A stretch of DNA of 64,000 nucleotides from Verrucomicrobiota bacterium. Its GTDB lineage: Bacteria; Verrucomicrobiota; Verrucomicrobiia; Opitutales; UBA2995. Positions 19,335 to 29,669 of the stretch are shown one piece after another. Below the pieces are notes generated by a model. It was not told the origin of the DNA and did no database searches. It worked only from the letters and a program-made list of their open reading frames with translations. The stretch lies in NCBI GenBank assembly GCA_027622555.1, contig JAQBYJ010000017.1, positions 1 through 64,000 of the forward strand, in the 5' to 3' direction. A program made the translations under genes and the position numbers. Every line of letters starts with the position of its first letter. Positions within the stretch are counted from its first letter, which is position 1.

Positions 19335-20606
19335 CTAGCCTAGCGTTTTGACTTCCGGCAACATGCCTTCTTCGTTCAACGGCAACGGACGCGGTTCGAC
19401 GATTATTTCGAGGTCGTCCCGTTCCCGAGCTTCATCCAAATAAGCAACCGAACATTCCAGCTCGGAGACGTGGAGTGTATTTTGAATCCACATCAGCTTG
19501 GCATCACAAGGCTCGGTTAAGCCAATTAGTGGAAGGGCGGAGTTTAAGACTTCGCGGTCTGTGGGATAATGAATAGGAACCATGGCTCCAGAAGCTTCTC
19601 CACCCGTCAAGCAATTGATACGTGTGATATTCATGTCCACCTGATCAATAGCTCGTGTGAGAGAAAATTCCACAACGCCGATACCGCAACCATTGCCATG
19701 GGTTTCTTCCGTTAACCCACGAATTCCGATGAACCGAATATTTGGAAATTCATTTGGTCCAGCTCTGTGGTACCCATCTTTTCGACCAACTACGTTAGTA
19801 TCCAGTCCGCTTCCACTGATGTTTTTTCCGATTTCATCGACAAGCAGGAGGTCGCAACGATCAAAAGGTAAGCGCGGAAGCCAATTTCTAGCTAATACAA
19901 GCAGCTCTTTCTCACGTTCTTCAAATTCTTCAGGAGCGACTGCTGCTATCTTTGCTGTTTCATCGTAAGCGTTTTCAACGATACCTACTCCAGCAACCAC
20001 ATTACACCTGGAAAGAACTTCCTTTCCAACGCTTCTGACAATTTGACCGAACTCAAAATCTTTGATCGCACGGTGATAAATCCTGGCACCATTGTGCTTA
20101 CCATAACCGATAAGCATCATCTTCATCAGACCGCTCTGAATATCTCCAAAGAAGTTGGTGTGGGGTTTAACTCGACCACACACAACGACATGGTCCGCCT
20201 CAGATGCATATTTATCAAAATGAACCGGAAATCCTTCGTCCGCCTGGCAGACAATGATTGTTTCCATGCTGGCTTTAATGGGGCAGCCACAAAATTCCTC
20301 AGTCACACCGTAGCCTTCGATAATACCGCGTTGCCCTTCAGAAGTTCCTCCTCCGTGACTTCCCATCGCAGGAACAATAAAGGGTTTGGCTCCCAGACCT
20401 TTAAAATGATCAACAATCGCTTTTATAACCAAATGAATATTGGCGATACCTCGACTGCCCGCGGAGATGGCCACCGTATGGCCTGGCCGGACCTTGTCTC
20501 TTAATTTCAACATTGAAAGTTGGGCATCAACTTCAGCGGGGATGTCAGTAATCACCGTGCGTTCAAACGATTGGCGGACTCGGAAAATATCGGGATAATC
20601 GGGCAT
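19335..20606 (-). CDS. LarA-like (DUF2088) protein
   Basis: A 423-residue protein with the LarA N-terminal-type domain. It shows GHTVAISAGSRGI (42-54), MGSHGGGTSEGQ (81-92) and GRVKPHTNFFGD (144-155), where lactate racemase has the Lys/His residues that hold its nickel-pincer cofactor. LarA-like proteins racemise or epimerise 2-hydroxy acids including sugar acids. Whether this one carries the cofactor is unknown, and no larB, larC or larE is in the window. It lies downstream of the sugar-acid and sulfatase genes on the same strand, so a role in hydroxy-acid catabolism is plausible. Confidence 0.75.
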   Translation of the reverse strand: MPDYPDIFRVRQSFERTVITDIPAEVDAQLSMLKLRDKVRPGHTVAISAGSRGIANIHLVIKAIVDHFKGLGAKPFIVPAMGSHGGGTSEGQRGIIEGYGVTEEFCGCPIKASMETIIVCQADEGFPVHFDKYASEADHVVVCGRVKPHTNFFGDIQSGLMKMMLIGYGKHNGARIYHRAIKDFEFGQIVRSVGKEVLSRCNVVAGVGIVENAYDETAKIAAVAPEEFEEREKELLVLARNWLPRLPFDRCDLLLVDEIGKNISGSGLDTNVVGRKDGYHRAGPNEFPNIRFIGIRGLTEETHGNGCGIGVVEFSLTRAIDQVDMNITRINCLTGGEASGAMVPIHYPTDREVLNSALPLIGLTEPCDAKLMWIQNTLHVSELECSVAYLDEARERDDLEIIVEPRPLPLNEEGMLPEVKTLG

Positions 20607-20922
20607 GATAAAAAAGAAGTTTTATTGTATTTGGCTATATTGCAAGCGATACGCGTTATCGTTGAATAATAGTTGTAAGAATCCCTCTGGCACCATGAAC
20701 CTTTTAGGTTTATGCCATCCCCTTGATCCAGTTTATAATTAGTTCGAGACCTTCATCGTGCACCTGGCTGTGGCCTTTGCTTGGCATCGCAAATGGTTGC
20801 TGAAACCTTCCCGATAAATTGGATTATGAAGTTGTTATAAAACGCGAATGAATTTTAGGTAATGCTGTTTCACCACAGTTAGACAAAGCACAACCGCACA
20901 ACTGTCCTTGTGTTGATTAATT
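20607..20922. other. Intergenic region between divergent genes
   Basis: A 316-bp region between the LarA-like gene and the methyltransferase gene. It holds a probable cytochrome relic (20710-20823, minus strand). No promoter motif stands out. Confidence 0.4.
20710..20823 (-). pseudogene. Possible relic of a c-type cytochrome domain
   Basis: A 37-codon minus-strand frame bounded upstream by a stop at 20824. It contains FAMPSKGHSQVHDEGLELII and ends NWIKGMA followed by a stop. The ending resembles the last helix of class I cytochrome c domains (ELIINWIKG). The haem motif and the rest of the gene are absent. Confidence 0.35.
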
Positions 20923-21708
20923 ATGAGCAACTTATTCCAATTATTTTCGAGGAAAATTAAGGATAGTATTGGTCTCAAAAGGAAACGACAAATCCGGCAT
21001 TTATTATACCGATTTAAATACGGTAGCGACCTTCAAAAACTCGCGGTTGCGTATGGAACGGATAAGGAAGCCGTGCATTTCTACTCTAAAAGATACCAGC
21101 ATCACTTTGAACCCGTCAGATTAAAAAAGTTGAATGTGCTGGAAATTGGTATTGGAGGCTACGCCAAACCAAAAGACGGAGGTGAATCACTTCGAATGTG
21201 GAAGACTTATTTCCCTAACAGTAATATTTACGGGATCGATATTCACGATAAGTCTTTCCATGAGGAAGACCGAATAAAAACTTTTAAAGGAAGTCAGGTC
21301 GATAGGGAGTTTCTTTCCAATGTTGTCAAAGACATCGGAGATATTGATGTTATAATAGATGATGGCAGCCACTACTCACCCGATGTTATTGCGACTTTTA
21401 ATTTTTTGTTTCCCTTTCTGGCTCCGAATGGAATTTACGCGATTGAAGACCTTCAAACCTCTTACTGGGGGAAAAACTTGAATCATGATTGGGGTGGATC
21501 CAGTGATAAAAATGCACCTCACACCAGCATGAACTTTTTAAAGTCACTAACAGATGGACTGAATTATGAGGAATTCACCGAAGATAATTATGAGCCCACC
21601 TACCTTGATAAGAACATCGTTTCGATCCATTTTTATCACAACCTGGTGTTTCTGCAAAAAGGTGATAATAATGAAGGGAGTAACAGACATCTTCTTAAAT
21701 CCTTTTAA
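20923..21708 (+). CDS. Class I SAM methyltransferase, macrolide/sugar O-methyltransferase type
   Basis: A 261-residue cytoplasmic protein with the SAM-binding loop LEIGIGG (73-79), an acidic second motif GIDIHDK (104-110), and a DDGSHYSPD segment (146-154) like the metal-binding site of MycE/CmcI-type O-methyltransferases, which act on sugars of macrolides and tetracenomycin. The GTDK motif (45-48) before the fold is also usual for this group. It sits alone between divergent and convergent neighbours, so its substrate is unclear; modification of a surface glycan is a reasonable guess. Confidence 0.8.
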   Translation: MSNLFQLFSRKIKDSIGLKRKRQIRHLLYRFKYGSDLQKLAVAYGTDKEAVHFYSKRYQHHFEPVRLKKLNVLEIGIGGYAKPKDGGESLRMWKTYFPNSNIYGIDIHDKSFHEEDRIKTFKGSQVDREFLSNVVKDIGDIDVIIDDGSHYSPDVIATFNFLFPFLAPNGIYAIEDLQTSYWGKNLNHDWGGSSDKNAPHTSMNFLKSLTDGLNYEEFTEDNYEPTYLDKNIVSIHFYHNLVFLQKGDNNEGSNRHLLKSF

Positions 21709-21728
21709 AGTCGAAAACAAATGCAGGA

Positions 21729-21775
21729 CCGACTTTAGTCGGGATTCCTGGATTCACGAATCGCGGTTTCCATCC
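21729..21775. repeat. Short palindrome (CCGACTTTAGTCGG) with flanking REP-like sequence
   Basis: A 14-bp imperfect palindrome at 21729-21742, followed by GGATTCCTGGATTCACGAATCGCGG, which has the AATCGCGG end seen in other GTAGGAGC-type copies. It lies between convergent genes and may serve as a terminator. Confidence 0.35.
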
Positions 21776-21923
21776 GTCGCTTTCAGCTTCCGCCGCCGCC
21801 CAAGGGCGAGACACGTTGGAGGACAGAAGAAACCCTACACTTTGTGCTTAAGACCGGAAGGACGCGAAGAAATTTACGTCCCACATGGACTCATTATTTT
21901 TTCAGTCGTTCAAATTTAAGAGG

Positions 21924-22988
21924 CTAGGTGCCGTTCGAAGCAAACTGAGCCACATAGAGATTGCCCGCCTGATCGAAGCACAAGCCATGGGGATGGTAAA
22001 ATAAATGGCTCGAGTGCTTCATGGTATTCAGGTTGCCGCGACGATCGTAAACCGGTGCATCGGCTCCGAGATTGGCTACGACTTGAAAGCCTTTATCAAG
22101 GATCGAAATGTAACCTGCGGCATTCTTATCCGTTGGCCAGTTATCTCCCAGATGGGGAACCACGATATGATCCCTATGAAAAATGACGTCGCGTGGATTG
22201 CTGCCTGGAAGGAGAATTGTTTCAAGCCACTGGCCATCGATCGTGAATCGCTTCATCTTGTTTTTATCACTCAATGCTAAAATAATTTCCGGGTTCTTCG
22301 GGTCAGAAAAATTAATAGCTCCACCATGAGGACCGAAATGCGCGAGCTTTGCCTCCCCTTCTCCGAGAGTTCCGCCAAAAGATGACTGGTATTCGCATCT
22401 GGAATTGTAACGGTGGATAAAGTCCTTCCCATAACCATCGATAACAAAGAAATCTCCATTCGGTAAATGCATGGTCTTGGAAGGTCGGAAATCATCAGGA
22501 TTGTCGTAGAGGCTCGACTCCATCGGACACGAAATCGTCTTTAATACATATCCATCTGCTGTGGTTTTGAAGACTTTCCCGTTTTGGCTGTTGTCTGTAA
22601 TAAACAGATAATCAATGCCATCCTCCTCTACGATAGAAAGTCCGTGTGCTCCTGGAGCAAAACTTCCCCAAGCATCCAATAGTGCACCATCAGGACCCAA
22701 GACTATCATACAATGATCCTCGCTCGCATTTAGCAGGAGTATTCTTCCATGGGCATCTTCCAGTATGGCATTGCAATGACCGAGCTGTATGGCTGGTGAG
22801 TTTTGCATTCCCCAGTCGGGAATCAAACGGTATTTGAAATCACCTTGCCCAATAACAATCGGCGTTTGCGGTGTCTGATACGCCTCAACCGCTATATGCG
22901 GTTCGGCGTGGTCATGTGCAAACGAAACAACAGGAAGCACAAATATAAGGACCAACTGCTTTAGGCTATGGATCTTGTTTTGAAGCAT
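21924..22988 (-). CDS. Exported six-bladed beta-propeller (NHL-type) protein, premature stop
   Basis: A 354-residue protein with a signal peptide (about residues 1-24, ending SFAHD) and a series of NHL-like blades, related to the lyase domain of peptidylglycine alpha-amidating enzymes. Recurrent units such as GHCNAILEDAHGRILLLN, HLPNGDFFVIDGYG and YHPHGLCFDQAGNLYVAQF mark the blades. The frame ends in a TAG at 21924-21926 right after ASNGT. If that codon is read as an amino acid, the frame continues for nine codons (PLKFERLKK) to a TAA at 21894, and this matches the usual family ending YPLKLExxK. A Tyr codon TAC or TAT has therefore probably become TAG. The loss concerns only part of the last strand, so the product may still fold. 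Confidence 0.8.
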   Translation of the reverse strand: MLQNKIHSLKQLVLIFVLPVVSFAHDHAEPHIAVEAYQTPQTPIVIGQGDFKYRLIPDWGMQNSPAIQLGHCNAILEDAHGRILLLNASEDHCMIVLGPDGALLDAWGSFAPGAHGLSIVEEDGIDYLFITDNSQNGKVFKTTADGYVLKTISCPMESSLYDNPDDFRPSKTMHLPNGDFFVIDGYGKDFIHRYNSRCEYQSSFGGTLGEGEAKLAHFGPHGGAINFSDPKNPEIILALSDKNKMKRFTIDGQWLETILLPGSNPRDVIFHRDHIVVPHLGDNWPTDKNAAGYISILDKGFQVVANLGADAPVYDRRGNLNTMKHSSHLFYHPHGLCFDQAGNLYVAQFASNGT

Positions 22989-23244
22989 TTACTCCGGACT
23001 ATAGATAGGTAGGTAGCCGAAAACCAAGATCAACATTACGATATTGTATCAGTCATTTCTTTTAAAAGAGAACGTTGCCGTTTCTGAGAAATAACCGGTC
23101 CGGAGATTGGATAAGGCAAAAAAATTGTTGCGTAAGTGAAAAACGGACAAGCAGCCTGGAATTACTTTAAAAGGATAGAAAATTGTTTTGATGATCCAAA
23201 CCATATCCTTGCCTTGGTTCCGATTTTAAAATTAGGTTCAAGCA

Positions 23245-24798
23245 ATGTTGAAATCGTACCGTTATTTTTGTTTTTTAGTTAGGAGGCCATTCTTCCCTTT
23301 GGCTAACATTGCCCTGATTTATTTGTTTATTTCCTGCGAAGGTTTTGGGCAAACCCCACAGCCGAATATCCTGTTCATCTTTACGGATGACCAAAGTTCT
23401 AGAACAGTAAGCAGCTACCCTGAAGCTTACGACTGGGCTCATACACCCAACCTCGACCGTCTGGCTCAATCGGGAATCCGATTTGATCAGGCTTACACAA
23501 GTTCGTGGTGCATGCCGGCCCGGGCAACCATGCTCACCGGCCTGCAACAGCACAACATCCCCAGCCTTCATCGAGTGGGCCCTTACCCGGGTGCAGAGTA
23601 TGATCCGAACGTCCTGAAATTCTGGCCCAAGGAGTTTCGGGAAAACGGGTATTCCACCGGTCATATCGGAAAGTGGCATGTCGGCACCGATACCGGTTAT
23701 GGTAGAGACTGGGATTTTCAGTACGTGTGGATTCGCCCAGAACCAACGGCCGGCAATGCAAGGGAATATTACGTAGATCAAAAAATAATTCTAAATGGCA
23801 AACCGATTGGCACCGTAGAAGCCTACGCCACTGACAATTACACCAACCGAGCTGTAGAATTCATCCACGGACAAAATCGCGACACGGAAAAACCATGGTA
23901 TTTGTGGTTGTGCTATACCGGTATTCACGGACCCTTTACCCCAGCAGACAGGCACTTGGAAGAATATCCGGGAGTAGAAATACCAACACCGGCAGATATT
24001 TATCCTCCCCGCGCCGGGAAGCCCGAGTATTCAGGCCAGTACGGCGTCTGGAAGGCGGATGAAAAGGGCACGGCCCGATCCTATGACAATGGAAAATTCG
24101 GCGGGACCCTTTATGACGCCACCAGGCAATACCACCAGGCGGCAATATCCGTGGATGAGGGGGTGGGTCGACTCATTGAAGCCCTAAAAGCCTCAGGACA
24201 ATATGACAACACTTTGGTCGTCTTTACCGCCGACCAGGGATTTGCGTGGGGACAACATGGCTTCCGACACAAGCGGGCTCCCTACTCTGCCAATATAAAA
24301 GTACCCTTCATTGTTTCGATGCCTGGAACCCTTCCTGATAATCAAGTTTGTAGCTCTCCCGTGGGCAGCATTGATCTGGTTCCTACTTTTTTCAAATTTG
24401 CCGGTCTCGATTTGCCATGGAAAATGGATGGAAGAGACATGACATCTTTGCTTCGCAATCCGGGCCAAGCCTGGGAAAGACCTGTATTTTTGACCTTTAC
24501 CCTGGAAGCGTTCCGGCCCGATTCGGGCATCATTCCCAAACCTTTACCTTATACAGGAAACAATGTTCCGTGGTATGGCTTTGTCATTCAGGACCGTTAC
24601 AAATTCATTCAAACCTTTGTGGAGAACGAGATTCCGGAACTCTATCATATCGACAACGATCCCGACGAACTGACCAACCTCGCCCTACTTCCCGAATACC
24701 GCGATACAGTGAAAAAACAGCATAAATTATTGGTGTCCGAACTGAAGCGTACGAATGCACGATTCGTGGATTCACTCCCATCCATGAGGGGTTACTAA
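23245..24798 (+). CDS. Sulfatase (CMPAR type)
   Basis: A 517-residue sulfatase with an N-terminal hydrophobic signal (about residues 16-36). The metal site is FTDDQSSR (46-53) and the modification core is C89-M90-P91-A92-R93, with Ala in the usual Ser position but CxPxR intact. A GKWHVG segment follows, and the late TADQGFAWGQHG segment has Asp-Gln where most sulfatases have Asp-His. It opens the second sulfatase/DUF1592/DUF1552 set: the DUF1592 gene starts about 140 bp downstream in the same direction. Confidence 0.88.
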   Translation: MLKSYRYFCFLVRRPFFPLANIALIYLFISCEGFGQTPQPNILFIFTDDQSSRTVSSYPEAYDWAHTPNLDRLAQSGIRFDQAYTSSWCMPARATMLTGLQQHNIPSLHRVGPYPGAEYDPNVLKFWPKEFRENGYSTGHIGKWHVGTDTGYGRDWDFQYVWIRPEPTAGNAREYYVDQKIILNGKPIGTVEAYATDNYTNRAVEFIHGQNRDTEKPWYLWLCYTGIHGPFTPADRHLEEYPGVEIPTPADIYPPRAGKPEYSGQYGVWKADEKGTARSYDNGKFGGTLYDATRQYHQAAISVDEGVGRLIEALKASGQYDNTLVVFTADQGFAWGQHGFRHKRAPYSANIKVPFIVSMPGTLPDNQVCSSPVGSIDLVPTFFKFAGLDLPWKMDGRDMTSLLRNPGQAWERPVFLTFTLEAFRPDSGIIPKPLPYTGNNVPWYGFVIQDRYKFIQTFVENEIPELYHIDNDPDELTNLALLPEYRDTVKKQHKLLVSELKRTNARFVDSLPSMRGY

Positions 24799-24871
24799 AA
24801 TTTAGAAAACAAGATCTTTAGTACCTAAACATCGGGTACTAAATGATAAATATATTAGGCCAGATACCCTG

Positions 24872-24897
24872 TTGACAGAATAGACGTGTTTTATAGT
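24872..24897 (+). promoter_or_regulatory. Possible sigma-70-like promoter before the DUF1592 gene
   Basis: TTGACA at 24872-24877 and TATAGT at 24892-24897, with a spacer of 14 bp, which is shorter than ideal. If used, transcription starts after the GTG at 24896, supporting the ATG at 24938 as the start of the next gene. Confidence 0.3.
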
Positions 24898-24937
24898 GTT
24901 AACTCCTGAACCCTCTCTATCAGCTACGCCCAAGCTT

Positions 24938-27900
24938 ATGGTTCGAAATTTAGTTCACAATTCCCCTGGAGCTATTAAAGCCTCCCGATACAAGTCCGCT
25001 TTGCCTTGCGGTCTTTTTCTGATAGTCACGTTTATTGTGCCTCATACAAGTTGGAGCGCTGAGCTCAAGATCGACACGGCAATTCCTATTGTTAAACAAT
25101 TTTGCTTTGATTGTCATAACGACAAAAAAACCAAGGGAGATATCAATTTCGAGACACTGACCAGGGACCTGGACATTCCCGGTGATTTTAAGAGCTGGGA
25201 ACTGGCGGCTGAGATGCTGGAGATGGTAGAGATGCCGCCAGATAATGAGGACCAACCAAGCGACACGCAACGACAGCAATTGGCGTCGTTCATTCGCAAG
25301 GAGATTGAGGACACCGTTCAAAAGAATGCCGGTGACCCTGGAGAAATAGTTTTGCGACGACTCACCAGTGCAGAGTACGCCTACACAATCAAGGATCTGA
25401 CAGGGCTCGAATTTGATTTTGAAAAATCCTTTATGGATGAAGCTGTAGGTGGAGAAGGATTCTCAAATGTGGGAGAAGTCCAGTTTATCCAGGATTCGAC
25501 GCTTGAACGTTACCTTGATGCAGCAAAGACGGTAGCGTCGCATGCGCTAATCGGTGCGGGTGCCTTAGATTTTTATACTGATCCCGGGGACACAGGACAG
25601 GAGCTTTCGGCGATAAATCGCATCAAAACTATTTATCGAGAAAATGGTTTCCGTACAGGAGCCGGAGAAGGAGCGAATGAATTTGGATTGGACCAATACG
25701 CCAAAGCTTTCTACGCGGCCTGGTATTACCAGCATCGTCATTCGCTTGGCCGGCCTTCTATTACACTGACCGAGTTGGCAAAGGAAGAATCCATTTCCCC
25801 CAAGTTTACAGAACACATCTGGAAGGTTCTTACACAGGCACACCCAAGTTTTCCTACCAGCGAAATAATCGACAAATGGAATGACCTCCCTATTCCAATT
25901 GAAAGTCTGACTCCTTCAGAATTCACGGTTCGCAATGCCTGTTCTAACTTGTATGAGGACCTCTTTGAATGGCAGAAAACCTTGGCAGCGAGTACCATAG
26001 ATGATGAAGAGTATGCCGTTTTGAGCGACGAAGCTTTCGAGGCAAACCAGTCACACCAGTTTCGGGTTCGCATGAACCGACACCCGACTGCCATTTACAC
26101 CGAGTTTGAGATTCTGGCAAAAGTAGCAGGCGGTAAAGATAGTTCAAAGCCAGCAGTCCACTGGAAACAACCGACCATTAGAATCCTTGAAACTGGAAGC
26201 ACCACTCCAACACTGGTACCGCTGCGAGAACTTGTTTCACAGGAAACCGCTGAATTAATCCAATTCGGGATAGGTGTGAACAGAGCCAAGATAGACGACA
26301 ATGACTTCGTAACTGACGATGCAACCAAGCTAATAATTCAGGTACAATTACCTAAAGAAAGGTCACGGGCGGAATTTCAAGTGGAAGCAATTTTGGATAC
26401 TGAAAACGGCGATGACGTCCTGGTTCGTTGTGAAATCACAGACGGATATAATGCAAATGAGACTATCGCTTCAACTGGTTCAGCATCCGCGCTATTAGCA
26501 GATCCAAATAGCCCCCAGATAGAGGAACTTAGAACCGGTATTCTGGCCTTTGCTCAAAACCTGCCGCAGGTTTCTCATCTCGAACCTACTCCATCAGATC
26601 GGGATCACATTCCGGAACCTTTTGATAACACTTACAATAAACCTGAGAGAAACTATTTTCACACGGCCATTAAGTACCAAAGGCAAGATTCGTTTCTAAC
26701 GAATATTATCCTCGATTCAGCAAGCGCAAGAAAGCTCGATGAAGCTTGGGCGGACCTCCTCACTTCGTTCGATTATCATGACACCATTTTTAGGTTCGCT
26801 AACGAAAAGTACGATTTGAAAAGCCCTGTCAAATCACTCGCCGATCTTGATCAAGGTTGGATCAATGAGCTTCCTTCCATTCCCCATGAACACGTCGAAA
26901 ATGTATTCCAAGATTTTAATCAAAAACAAACCGAACTTCAGCAAGCTCAGGCAGGGCAAATCAACGACGTACTGCTGTTTGCCGAGCAGGCATGGCGGAG
27001 GCCGCTAAGGAAGCAGGACAAGGATCGTCTCACTTCGTTTTACTCGGAGCTTATACAAGTCAAGGAACAGAGCCACCAGGAGGCTATCCGGACTTTGATA
27101 ACACGAATTCTTGTTGCACCCGAGTTTCTTTACCGCATCGAAAGTCCGATTAAGAGCCACGCTATGGTTCCTCTTTCCAATTGGGAACTGGCGAGTCGGC
27201 TTAGCTATTTCCTTTGGTCTTCCAAACCAGACGAAGAACTACTAAAATTGGCCGCATCTGGTGAACTGAGTGATCCTGAGATTTTGGCTGAACAAACCAA
27301 GCGCATGTTGAGAGATCCAAAGTCGCGAAGATTTGTGACAGAATTCTTCGGACAGTGGTTTGGGTTTTATCGCTTTGATGGTTATAACGGAATCGATACA
27401 GAACTTTTCAATTATTTCACCGACGAGCTGAAAGCTGCCATGTACCATGAGGCGATCTCATTTTTCGAATACGTCGTAACGCAAGACCGACCAGTCGATG
27501 AAATAGTCTACGCTGACTACACTTTTCTAAATCCGGAACTCGCACAACATTACGGAATACCGTGGGACTCGGTTGATTCTCAATCCGATACACTGGTGCG
27601 TGTCGACGGAACCCGAAAGTTCAATCGAGGCGGATTGCTTAATTTAGGTGCAGTTTTAACAGTAACGTCAGCTCCCCTTCGAACCAGTGCGGTCAAACGT
27701 GGAGATTGGATTCTCCGCCGAGTATTAGGAACTCCAACTCCCCCTCCTCCCGCTGATGCTGGTTCTATTCCGAATGAGGACGTTTTGCCAGACGGGAAAA
27801 CGGTTCGAGAACGCCTGGAGGCCCACAGACGGGAATCTTCCTGTGTCAATTGCCATACTCGGATAGATCCCTTGGGTTTCGCTTTGGAAAATTTCAATCC

Positions 27901-28264
27901 TATTGGTCAATGGCGTGATACTTACAGGGATGGTGGAAACATCGATACCATGGGGATCCTCAACGACGGAACTTTGATAAGCGGACTGGATGATCTGTAT
28001 CACTATTTTGAACAGGAGAAAGCAACTGTTCGCCGAAACCTCTGCAGGAAGTTGCTTGGCTATGCTCTGGGTCGAAGCGAAATATTGGCGGACCGGATAT
28101 TGATCGACAAAATGATGAATAGCCTCGAAGCTGATAACCGGTTTTCAAACCTGATTACACAAATTGTGACAAGTACCCAATTCCGTCACCAAAGAAGTCA
28201 AAGAAACGAATCTGCCGCTATTGAGAAGAAAACGTCCTCTAAAGAGGAAGACACCGAAATTTAA
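24938..28264 (+). CDS. Long DUF1592-family di-haem cytochrome protein
   Basis: A 1108-residue member of the same family as the protein at 11128. The frame can also start at a GTG at 24896, adding 14 residues. Counted from that GTG: a membrane signal (about 36-55), haem motif C70-F-D-C73-H74, DUF1587 (about 150-215), a large insert (about 220-680) with helical and beta-sandwich parts, DUF1595 (about 690-745), DUF1592 (about 750-890), DUF1588 with haem motif C983-V-N-C986-H987, and DUF1585 at the end. The 661-residue paralogue lacks the insert. It is probably a periplasmic electron-transfer protein whose reaction is unknown. The DUF1552 gene follows after two bases. Confidence 0.88.
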   Translation: MVRNLVHNSPGAIKASRYKSALPCGLFLIVTFIVPHTSWSAELKIDTAIPIVKQFCFDCHNDKKTKGDINFETLTRDLDIPGDFKSWELAAEMLEMVEMPPDNEDQPSDTQRQQLASFIRKEIEDTVQKNAGDPGEIVLRRLTSAEYAYTIKDLTGLEFDFEKSFMDEAVGGEGFSNVGEVQFIQDSTLERYLDAAKTVASHALIGAGALDFYTDPGDTGQELSAINRIKTIYRENGFRTGAGEGANEFGLDQYAKAFYAAWYYQHRHSLGRPSITLTELAKEESISPKFTEHIWKVLTQAHPSFPTSEIIDKWNDLPIPIESLTPSEFTVRNACSNLYEDLFEWQKTLAASTIDDEEYAVLSDEAFEANQSHQFRVRMNRHPTAIYTEFEILAKVAGGKDSSKPAVHWKQPTIRILETGSTTPTLVPLRELVSQETAELIQFGIGVNRAKIDDNDFVTDDATKLIIQVQLPKERSRAEFQVEAILDTENGDDVLVRCEITDGYNANETIASTGSASALLADPNSPQIEELRTGILAFAQNLPQVSHLEPTPSDRDHIPEPFDNTYNKPERNYFHTAIKYQRQDSFLTNIILDSASARKLDEAWADLLTSFDYHDTIFRFANEKYDLKSPVKSLADLDQGWINELPSIPHEHVENVFQDFNQKQTELQQAQAGQINDVLLFAEQAWRRPLRKQDKDRLTSFYSELIQVKEQSHQEAIRTLITRILVAPEFLYRIESPIKSHAMVPLSNWELASRLSYFLWSSKPDEELLKLAASGELSDPEILAEQTKRMLRDPKSRRFVTEFFGQWFGFYRFDGYNGIDTELFNYFTDELKAAMYHEAISFFEYVVTQDRPVDEIVYADYTFLNPELAQHYGIPWDSVDSQSDTLVRVDGTRKFNRGGLLNLGAVLTVTSAPLRTSAVKRGDWILRRVLGTPTPPPPADAGSIPNEDVLPDGKTVRERLEAHRRESSCVNCHTRIDPLGFALENFNPIGQWRDTYRDGGNIDTMGILNDGTLISGLDDLYHYFEQEKATVRRNLCRKLLGYALGRSEILADRILIDKMMNSLEADNRFSNLITQIVTSTQFRHQRSQRNESAAIEKKTSSKEEDTEI

Positions 28265-28266
28265 TC

Positions 28267-29628
28267 ATGCCTCAGTTCCTGAAATCCAAACGCTTTTCAC
28301 GACGCACATTTTTGCGAGGAGCAGGAATGACTTTAGCGCTACCCTGGTTGGAATCTGTTCCCACTTATGCTCTGGAAACAGGAAAACGAATATCGGGTGG
28401 ATTAGCAAATAAAGCCCCTGTCCGATTCGGCTGCTTATTTTTCTCCAATGGAGTTGAGCCCGCACATTGGTGGGCAAACAAGAACGAATCAAAAATGGAA
28501 ATCGGTCCCGGGTTAAAGCCGATGGAACCATTTACCGAACATTTTTCATTCATCCGCGGTCTTTTTAACCAAAAGGCGGTTGAACATGACAGCGCGCATT
28601 TGGGTCGCACACCAAATCTTCTTTCAGGTGCCTGGGTTAGTAAGGATCAAAGCGAAATACGTGTTGGTCAAACGATGGATCAATTAATGGCAAAGGAAAT
28701 TGGTCACCAATCACCCATCCCCAGCTTGATTCTCGGAATCGAACCTACTGAGCTCCGTCTCGAAGACGGACTATCCATGCTCTACGGTTCCAACATTTCC
28801 TGGAGTACTGACACAAAGCCTGCCATGAAGGAAATTTATCCATCCCGGGTATTTGACTTACTGGTCGGCAACGGCAGCGATCGTGGTTTGGACCAGAGTA
28901 TCCTGGATGAAGTTTTAGAAGATGCCAGTTATTTGAAAAGCCAGGTTGCCTACAGCGACAGGCATAAACTGACGGACTATCTCGACTCCATTCGAGACAT
29001 CGAGACACGCATAAACTTCGCAGCGAAAGATCATCAACTTGAGGGTTGGCACCCTTCCATCACTGAACCTAACTTGACCCGGCCATCGGAAACGCTTCCT
29101 CAGCACATCCCGAATCATATGAGGCTCATGATGGACCTGATCGTATTGGCCTTTCAAATGAACAAGACGCGCATCGCAACCTGCATGCTCAACAACGATC
29201 TTTCACAAATGAATTTCGGTTTCCTCGAGCACGTCAAAGGTAGCCTTCACCTGGACCTGACTCACAACGGACGCGATCCAGAACTCGAGGCCATGTATTT
29301 GAAAACCAATCAATTTCACACTGAACAATTTGCATACCTGCTTGGTCGCATGAAGGACATCGACGAAGGTGGCCAATCCTTGCTGGACAATTCCATGCTG
29401 ATGTTCTGCTCAAATTTCTTTGATGGAGACCTGCACCAGGCAGATCATATGCCCATCCTCCTCGCAGGAAAAGGCGGCGGGTCACTTCAACCTGGACAAG
29501 TTCTGGACTTCAAAGAAGAAGACGCAGACAACCGAAGAGCCTGTAGTTTGTACCTGTCTCTCATGGATCGAATGGGAGTCAATGTTCCTCGGTTTGGAGA
29601 TACCAATCGTCGCCTGGCAAACATTTGA
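28267..29628 (+). CDS. Tat-exported DUF1552 protein
   Basis: A 453-residue DUF1552 protein with a twin-arginine signal ([10 protein letters not shown], 11-20) followed by a hydrophobic stretch. It starts two bases after the DUF1592 stop codon, the same arrangement as the overlapping pair at 11128-14723. Conserved stretches shared with that paralogue include RTFLRG near the start, a [13 protein letters not shown]-like first strand, a [13 protein letters not shown]-like helix, and [14 protein letters not shown] near the end. No catalytic residues are established for the family. It is probably the functional partner of the preceding cytochrome. Confidence 0.9.
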   Translation: MPQFLKSKRFSRRTFLRGAGMTLALPWLESVPTYALETGKRISGGLANKAPVRFGCLFFSNGVEPAHWWANKNESKMEIGPGLKPMEPFTEHFSFIRGLFNQKAVEHDSAHLGRTPNLLSGAWVSKDQSEIRVGQTMDQLMAKEIGHQSPIPSLILGIEPTELRLEDGLSMLYGSNISWSTDTKPAMKEIYPSRVFDLLVGNGSDRGLDQSILDEVLEDASYLKSQVAYSDRHKLTDYLDSIRDIETRINFAAKDHQLEGWHPSITEPNLTRPSETLPQHIPNHMRLMMDLIVLAFQMNKTRIATCMLNNDLSQMNFGFLEHVKGSLHLDLTHNGRDPELEAMYLKTNQFHTEQFAYLLGRMKDIDEGGQSLLDNSMLMFCSNFFDGDLHQADHMPILLAGKGGGSLQPGQVLDFKEEDADNRRACSLYLSLMDRMGVNVPRFGDTNRRLANI

Positions 29629-29669
29629 TTTCGACGTAAATCAAAAGACGCCGGTCGAAGTTAACATTT

